From contig JAFECT010000009.1 in the NCBI GenBank assembly GCA_018241995.1, forward strand, positions 1 through 64,000: 64,000 nucleotides of DNA. Reading direction: 5' to 3'. Within the stretch, counting starts at the first letter, position 1; every line of letters starts with the position of its first letter. Below, piece by piece: positions 59,204-64,000 of the stretch. The notes beneath the pieces are model-generated. The model worked only from the letters and a program-made list of their open reading frames with translations, had not been told where the DNA came from and made no database searches. The stretch is from Pseudomonadota bacterium (GTDB lineage: Bacteria > Pseudomonadota > Alphaproteobacteria > Caulobacterales > Caulobacteraceae). A program made the position numbers and the translations under genes.

Positions 59204-60754
59204 TTATTCGGCGGCGATAGTTTCGGCGGAAGCCGGGGCGAACATCCTGCCGGTCGGCCCGGCGCCGATGGCCCGCAGCATCAGGGCGAGCTCGACGACG
59301 GCCAGCACGGAGTAGAAGACGACGAAGACCGCCAGAGAGGCCCAGACGTTCGAAGCCGCGACGTTCGAGGCGGACAGGAAGGTCGGCAGCACGCCGTCCA
59401 CGGTCCAGGGCTGGCGGCCGGCCTCGGCCACGTACCAGCCGAACTCGATCGCGATCCAAGGCAGGGGCAGGGACCAGAGCGCGATCCGCAGGAAGGTGCG
59501 CGATTTCTCGATCTTGCGTCGGCAGGTGATCCAGAAGGCCCAGGCGAACAGCAGGATGAAGTAGAAGCCAAGTCCAGCCATGAGGCGGAAGCTCCAGAAC
59601 AGCGGCGCGACGCTGGGCACCGTGTCGAGCGCCGTGGCCTTGATCTGGGCGTCGGTCGCATCGGTGACGTTGGGCGCATGGCGCTTGAGCAGCAAGGCGT
59701 AGCCGAGGTCGTTGACGTGGGCGTCGAAGGCCTGCCGCACCGCCGGGTCGCCGCTCTTCGCCTTCAGCCGGCGCATGGCGTCGTAAGCGATCATGCCGCT
59801 GCGCACCCGCGTCTCGGCCCGGCCGACGAGCTGGTTGATGCCCTCCACGGGCTTGTCCGCAGAGCGCGTGGCGATAAGGCCGAGCGCCCACGGCACGCGG
59901 ATGGCATTGCTCGTGGTGTGGGTCTTCTGGTCCGGCACGCCGACCAGGGTCAGGCTGGCGGGAGCCTTCTCGGTCTCCCAGGTGGCCTCGATGGCGGCCA
60001 GCTTCATCTTCTGGTTCTCGCCGGCGGTGTAGCCGCTCTCATCGCCCAGCACGACCACCGACAGGGCCGAGGCCAGGCCGAAGCTGGCGGCCACCGTCAG
60101 CGAGCGCGCGGCCAGATGCCGATGCTTGCGCTGCAGCAGGTACAGCGCCGAGATCGACATCACGAACATCGCCCCGGTGACGTAGCCGGCCGAAACCGTA
60201 TGCACGAACTTGGCCTGGGCCACCGGATTGAAGATCACCGCGCCGAAGTCGGTGACCTCCATGCGCATGGTGTCCAGGTTGAAGCGTGCGCCGACCGGGT
60301 TCTGCATCCAGCCGTTGGCGATCAGGATCCAGAGCGCCGACAGGTTGGTGCCGAGCGCCAGCAGGCAGGTCACCACCAGGTGCTGCACGCGCCCCAGCCG
60401 CTCCCAGCCGAAGAAGAACAGGCCGACGAAGGTGGCTTCCAGGAAGAAGGCCATCAGGCCTTCGATCGCGAGCGGCGCCCCGAAGATGTCGCCGACGTAG
60501 TGGGAGTAGTAGGCCCAGTTGGTGCCGAACTGGAACTCCATGGTGATGCCGGTGGCGACCCCCATGGCGAAGTTGATCCCGAACAGCACGCCCCAGAACT
60601 TGACCATGTCGCGCCAGACGGTGCGGCCGGTCATGACCCAGACGCATTCCATGATGGCCAGAAGGATCGAAAGGCCGAGCGTCAGGGGGACGAACAGGAA
60701 ATGGTACATCGCCGTCAGCGCGAACTGCAGGCGTGAGAGCTCTACGACATCCAT
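59204..60754 (-). CDS. cydA: Cytochrome bd ubiquinol oxidase subunit I, CydA
   Basis: CydA oxidises quinol and reduces oxygen to water without proton pumping, with very high oxygen affinity. The 516-residue protein has heme-ligand His18 in LTAMYHFLFVPLTLGLS, a second His in FVHTVSAGYVTGAMFVMS, KFWGVLFGINFAMGVATGI, FQFGTNWAYYSHYVGDIFGA and LGDESGYTAGENQKMKLAAI at the start of the quinol loop. The WYVAEAGRQPWTVDGVLPT motif precedes the last helices. It lies 4 bp after cydP; an FNR/FixK box precedes the operon. Confidence 0.96.
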   Translation of the reverse strand: MDVVELSRLQFALTAMYHFLFVPLTLGLSILLAIMECVWVMTGRTVWRDMVKFWGVLFGINFAMGVATGITMEFQFGTNWAYYSHYVGDIFGAPLAIEGLMAFFLEATFVGLFFFGWERLGRVQHLVVTCLLALGTNLSALWILIANGWMQNPVGARFNLDTMRMEVTDFGAVIFNPVAQAKFVHTVSAGYVTGAMFVMSISALYLLQRKHRHLAARSLTVAASFGLASALSVVVLGDESGYTAGENQKMKLAAIEATWETEKAPASLTLVGVPDQKTHTTSNAIRVPWALGLIATRSADKPVEGINQLVGRAETRVRSGMIAYDAMRRLKAKSGDPAVRQAFDAHVNDLGYALLLKRHAPNVTDATDAQIKATALDTVPSVAPLFWSFRLMAGLGFYFILLFAWAFWITCRRKIEKSRTFLRIALWSLPLPWIAIEFGWYVAEAGRQPWTVDGVLPTFLSASNVAASNVWASLAVFVVFYSVLAVVELALMLRAIGAGPTGRMFAPASAETIAAE

Positions 60755-60758
60755 CGGG

Positions 60759-60953
60759 TTACCGGGGGCTCGAGGTTGGCGAGGCGGGGCCGAGGAGCCG
60801 CGCGGCGGGATCGACCGGCGCGCGAGCCGCCGGTGCGAAAAACAGGGCGTAGATCACCGCCAGTGCGATCAGCTTGATCGTCACCAGGACCACGATGTCG
60901 CGGACGAGCGCCGACCGGCGCGGTGACGCGTCGATCGCAAGGCCTGGACGCAT
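60759..60953 (-). CDS. cydP: Cytochrome oxidase small subunit CydP
   Basis: This 64-residue protein has one membrane helix. The core LVRDIVVLVTIKLIALAVIY then ALFFAPAARAPVD fits the CydP pattern as I remember it (charged start, K-L in the helix, F-F-x-P at its end). It sits directly upstream of cydA. The ATG at 60953 has GGGGGAG upstream and lies 53 bp from a perfect FNR/FixK box, making cydP the first gene of a cydP-cydA-cydB-cydX-ybgE operon. Confidence 0.82.
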   Translation of the reverse strand: MRPGLAIDASPRRSALVRDIVVLVTIKLIALAVIYALFFAPAARAPVDPAARLLGPASPTSSPR

Positions 60954-61006
60954 GACGGTGTCTCCCCCCTCGGGGGCGAAAAGAGGCGGTGTCGGCGGAG
61001 CCGGCA

Positions 61007-61020
61007 TTGATGCGGATCAA
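61007..61020 (-). promoter_or_regulatory. Perfect FNR/FixK box upstream of cydPABX
   Basis: TTGATGCGGATCAA is an exact TTGAT-N4-ATCAA palindrome. A start site 41.5 bp from its centre would give a 19-nt leader to the cydP ATG. It lies inside the short gap between the BON gene stop codon and cydP, overlapping no coding sequence. Confidence 0.85.
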
Positions 61021-61040
61021 GCGGCGCCGGACGGTCGTTC

Positions 61041-61535
61041 TCAGATGACGGAAAGGGCGTCGATTGCGTCCCCGCCCGGCGTGCTTCGTGAGGGATGGGA
61101 GCGGACATCCAGCCTGTCGGTCACGCCGCGCACGCCTCTGAGGCGCTCCACCGAGCGGCGCAATTCGTCCTTCTGGAAGGTCCAGCCCACGGAGCCCTGC
61201 AGCGTGACCCAGCCGTCCTCCACGGTCACGGCCACGTCTGCGGCGGGCGCCGTCACGGTCCATTCGAGGAGGTTCGCCGCACGCTCGGCGATCTGGTCGT
61301 CGCCCGGGCGATCGGCCTCGGTCAGCTGCACGCGGATATCGTCGGCAACTGCGCGAACGCCCTGGGCGCGGCGCGCCAACGCCTCGGCCGCGAGCTTCTG
61401 CGGATAGGTCGGCACGTGGCCGCACAGCGTCACCACGCCGGCGCGGACATTCACGGCGATCGCCGTCGCATCCAGCCCCGGCTCGTGTTCCAGCGCAGCC
61501 TGCACGTGATCGCGGATCGAGATGTCCTGGGTCAT
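61041..61535 (-). CDS. BON-domain protein
   Basis: The 164-residue protein has two BON (phospholipid-binding/OsmY-like) domains. The first is DHVQAALEHEPGLDATAIAV, NVRAGVVTLCGHVPTYPQKL and ARRAQGVRAVADDIRVQL. The second is RAANLLEWTVTAP, VTVEDGWVTLQGSVGWTFQK and VERLRGVRGVTDRLDV. There is no signal peptide, so it is probably cytoplasmic, unlike OsmY. GGGAGA precedes the ATG at 61535; a longer frame from 61838 lies inside the permease gene. An FNR/FixK-type box 52 bp upstream suggests low-oxygen induction together with cyd. Confidence 0.88.
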   Translation of the reverse strand: MTQDISIRDHVQAALEHEPGLDATAIAVNVRAGVVTLCGHVPTYPQKLAAEALARRAQGVRAVADDIRVQLTEADRPGDDQIAERAANLLEWTVTAPAADVAVTVEDGWVTLQGSVGWTFQKDELRRSVERLRGVRGVTDRLDVRSHPSRSTPGGDAIDALSVI

Positions 61536-61587
61536 CGAAGGTCTCCCATGGGATGGACCTTCATGCTGCGAACCCGCACCGCTCGCC

Positions 61588-61601
61588 CTGATCGAAATCA
61601 A
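61588..61601 (-). promoter_or_regulatory. FNR/FixK-type box upstream of the BON gene
   Basis: CTGATCGAAATCAA (minus strand TTGATTTCGATCAG) matches TTGAT-N4-ATCAA except for one end base. Its edge is 52 bp upstream of the BON ATG, the same spacing as the cydP box, predicting an 18-nt leader. It lies between the permease stop codon and the BON gene. Confidence 0.72.
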
Positions 61602-61633
61602 AATGCGACGGACCGCCAGGCGCCGCCGGCGGC

Positions 61634-62838
61634 CTACTCGTGGCGCAGGGCTTCGATCGGATCGAGCGCCGCCGCGCGCCGGGCGGGGAAATAGCCGAAG
61701 ACCACGCCGATCGCCGCGGACACCACGAAGGCCAGGAGGTTGATCGTCGGGTTGAAGACGAAAGGAACCTGGGCGATCCGCGCAAGGACGGCGGAGGCCC
61801 CGGCGGCGAGCAGCAGGCCGATGATCCCGCCAAAGCAAGACAGCGTCACCGCCTCGACCAGGAACTGTGTCAGCACGTCGCGCTCGAGGGCGCCGACCGC
61901 CAGGCGGATGCCGATCTCGCGCGTACGCTCGGTGACCGACACCAGCATGATGTTCATGATGCCGATGCCGCCGACCAGGAGGCTCACCGCGGCGACCGCA
62001 GCGAGCAGCATGGTCATGATCCGTGTCGTGCCGGAGAGCGCGTCGGCGATCTGGCGGGTGTCGAGCACATTGAAATTATCCTCGTCGTGCGGCCCGATGC
62101 GCCGACGTTCGCGCAGCAGGCGGGTCAGGTCATTGGACGCCCGGCTTACGGCCGCATCGTCCGCGACCGCGACGAGCAAAGCGGAAATGTCGGTGCTGCC
62201 GGTCATCCGGCGCTGCACCGTGCGCAAGGGCATCAGCACCAGGTCGTCCTGATCGGCCCCCATTGAGGCCTGTCCTTTCACCGTCAGCACGCCGATCACA
62301 TCACAGCTGAACTGGCGCACGCGAATCCGCGTCCCTACGGCCTGGGCGGCGCCGAACAGCTGGCGGCGAACGGTCTCTCCCAGGATGCAGACCGACTTGC
62401 CGGCGCGCTGCTCGGCGTCGTTGAAATCGCGGCCGTCCGACAGGGTCCACTGCCGGACGTCCAGGTAGTCGCCGGTGACGCCGCCCACCTGGGTCGCCCA
62501 GTTCTTCGAGCCGTAGACGACCGTGGCCGAGGCGTTGACACCCCCCGCCACGGCGCGCAGGGACGACACCTGGGTCCGGATGGCCTGCAGGTCGGCCTGC
62601 CTGAACTGCGGCACCGAAACGTCCCGGCCGAAGCTGATCCGTTGGCCCGGCCTGACCATCAGCATGTTGCTGCCGAGGCTGGCGATCTGGGCCTTGATGG
62701 CGCGGGTCGCTCCGTCGCCGAGGGTGACCATGGTGACCACGGCGGCCACGCCGATGACGATGCCCAGCACCGTCAGGCCTGAGCGCACCAGATTGCGGCG
62801 TATGGCGGAGAGCGCCAGGCGCAGGCTGTTCCAGAACA

Positions 62839-62839
<1 letters not shown>
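61634..62839 (-). CDS. MacB-like ABC transporter permease
   Basis: This 401-residue permease has the MacB/FtsX layout: an N-terminal helix (SGLTVLGIVIGVAAVVTMVT), a large periplasmic domain (about residues 50-270), then three helices with LLVGGIGIMNIMLVSVTERT followed by REIGIRLAVGA, ending FGYFPARRAAALDPIEALRH. In MacB proper the ATPase is fused to the permease; here it is a separate gene upstream. The ATG at 62839 overlaps the ATPase stop; a GTG one codon earlier is possible. It probably forms a tripartite exporter with the adaptor encoded at 63548. Substrate unknown. Confidence 0.9.
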
Positions 62840-63540
<701 letters not shown>

Positions 63541-63547
63541 GACCGCG

Positions 63548-64000
63548 TCACCGACCGCGCACGTCCGTCAGCACCGGGGCGCCCGGCGCCAGCCCGCCGG
63601 AATCGAGGAGCTCGGTCGATTGGCCGTCGCTGAGCCCGGCGCGGACCGGCACGCGAACCGCACGTCCCCCGCGCAGGACCCACACGGCCTGGCCGGCGGA
63701 CGGCGGCTGCCGAGCCTCGCCGGTGCGGCGCGGCATCCGCGGCGTCAGGCTGGTCAGTATGCCCTGATTACGTGGCTTGGCGGGCTGGGCCGGCGGGCTG
63801 AAGCGCAGGGCGGCATTGGGCGCAAGCAGCGCTCCGCGGTGGCTGTCGGTGGTTATCGTGGCCGTGGCGGTCATGCCCGGCCTCAGGCTGAGGTCGGAGT
63901 TATCGACCAGCAGCACGCCGCGATAGGTCACTACCCCGTCCTTGGTCTGGGAGCCATAGTCGACGCGCACCAGGCGGGCGGAGAACTCGCGGCCCGCATA
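63548..64000 (-). CDS. MacA-like efflux adaptor, partial (runs off the right edge)
   Basis: Only the C-terminal 150 residues are in the window; the frame stays open to position 64000 without a start. Visible elements are YAGREFSARLVRVDYGSQTK, VVTYRGVLLVDNSDLSLRPG with MTATATI, then a Pro-rich insertion and QAVWVLRGGRAVRVPVRAGL with SDGQSTELLDSGGLAPGAPV, which match the beta-barrel and membrane-proximal domains of MacA. The Pro/Arg-rich stretch of about 35 residues between the two domains is longer than I expect. It is the first visible gene of the adaptor-ATPase-permease operon. Confidence 0.85.
   Translation of the reverse strand, partial: YAGREFSARLVRVDYGSQTKDGVVTYRGVLLVDNSDLSLRPGMTATATITTDSHRGALLAPNAALRFSPPAQPAKPRNQGILTSLTPRMPRRTGEARQPPSAGQAVWVLRGGRAVRVPVRAGLSDGQSTELLDSGGLAPGAPVLTDVRGR

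Noticed and set aside
58643..60736. A 697-codon plus-strand frame antisense to cydA and cydB
   Set aside because: cydA and cydB are unmistakable on the minus strand; the antisense translation is low-complexity and Asp/His/Arg-rich, a shadow of membrane-protein codons.

Overview
The window is high-GC, gene-dense DNA that reads like a chromosome segment from an alphaproteobacterium of the Caulobacteraceae (Caulobacter/Phenylobacterium type). The evidence is a Caulobacter-subfamily TonB-dependent receptor, a heme-PAS FixL with FixJ, frequent GTG/TTG starts, very short intergenic gaps and overlapping stop/start codons. This placement is inference from gene content. No rRNA, tRNA, CRISPR array, transposase or integrase was seen.

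Layout. (1) 1-8.7 kb: hexuronate catabolism. uxaA, a LacI-type regulator, kduI, kduD, a large TonB-dependent receptor and kdgK are tied together by copies of one 14-bp palindromic operator (perfect form TGACACCGGTGTCA). (2) 8.8-13.3 kb: a type-B carboxylesterase, an M19 dipeptidase-like protein and a secreted S10-type serine peptidase. (3) 13.7-23.3 kb: a complete route from hypoxanthine/xanthine to glyoxylate, as two divergent operons: uraH-xdhA-xdhB-xdhC-puuD-allA leftward and puuE-uraD-alc rightward. Two long palindromic intergenic elements (11425-11592 and 14227-14383) sit in this part.

(4) 23.4-36.4 kb: the most unusual region. Six phage-tail-collar (MdpB-like) genes form two successive copies of a three-gene operon (types C-B-A), each preceded by the same 61-bp upstream sequence. 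A GNAT acetyltransferase gene follows, and a DUF6916-like gene converges on it. Divergently transcribed is a 2637-residue autotransporter with about twelve He_PIG-type Ig repeats, one IPT/TIG domain, about ten tandem-95/cadherin-like repeats and a C-terminal beta-barrel. No phage morphogenesis genes accompany the collar genes, so I read this as a dedicated cell-surface or secreted system of unknown function.

(5) 36.5-46.1 kb: purine nucleoside phosphorylase, lldD, a hypothetical protein, an APC amino-acid permease, a PD40 beta-propeller protein and a 1498-residue kinase carrying two complete histidine-kinase modules and two receivers. (6) 46.2-52.7 kb: a CzcCBA-like heavy-metal efflux operon divergent from a Zur-type repressor, with a Zur-box-like palindrome between them. 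(7) 52.8-55 kb: a penicillin-acylase-family hydrolase. (8) 55.2-61.5 kb: an oxygen-response island: fixLJ with a small membrane protein, then cydP-cydA-cydB-cydX-ybgE, then a BON-domain protein. Three FNR/FixK boxes lie 52-57 nt upstream of the first gene of each unit. (9) 61.6-64 kb: a MacB-like permease, its ATPase and a MacA-like adaptor that runs off the right edge.

Functional logic. Region 1 takes up oligo-uronides and feeds KDG to KDPG; the aldolase and any polysaccharide lyases are not in the window. Region 3 turns purines into nitrogen (urea) and glyoxylate, and the nucleoside phosphorylase may supply the bases. Region 8 senses low oxygen and expresses the high-affinity bd oxidase.
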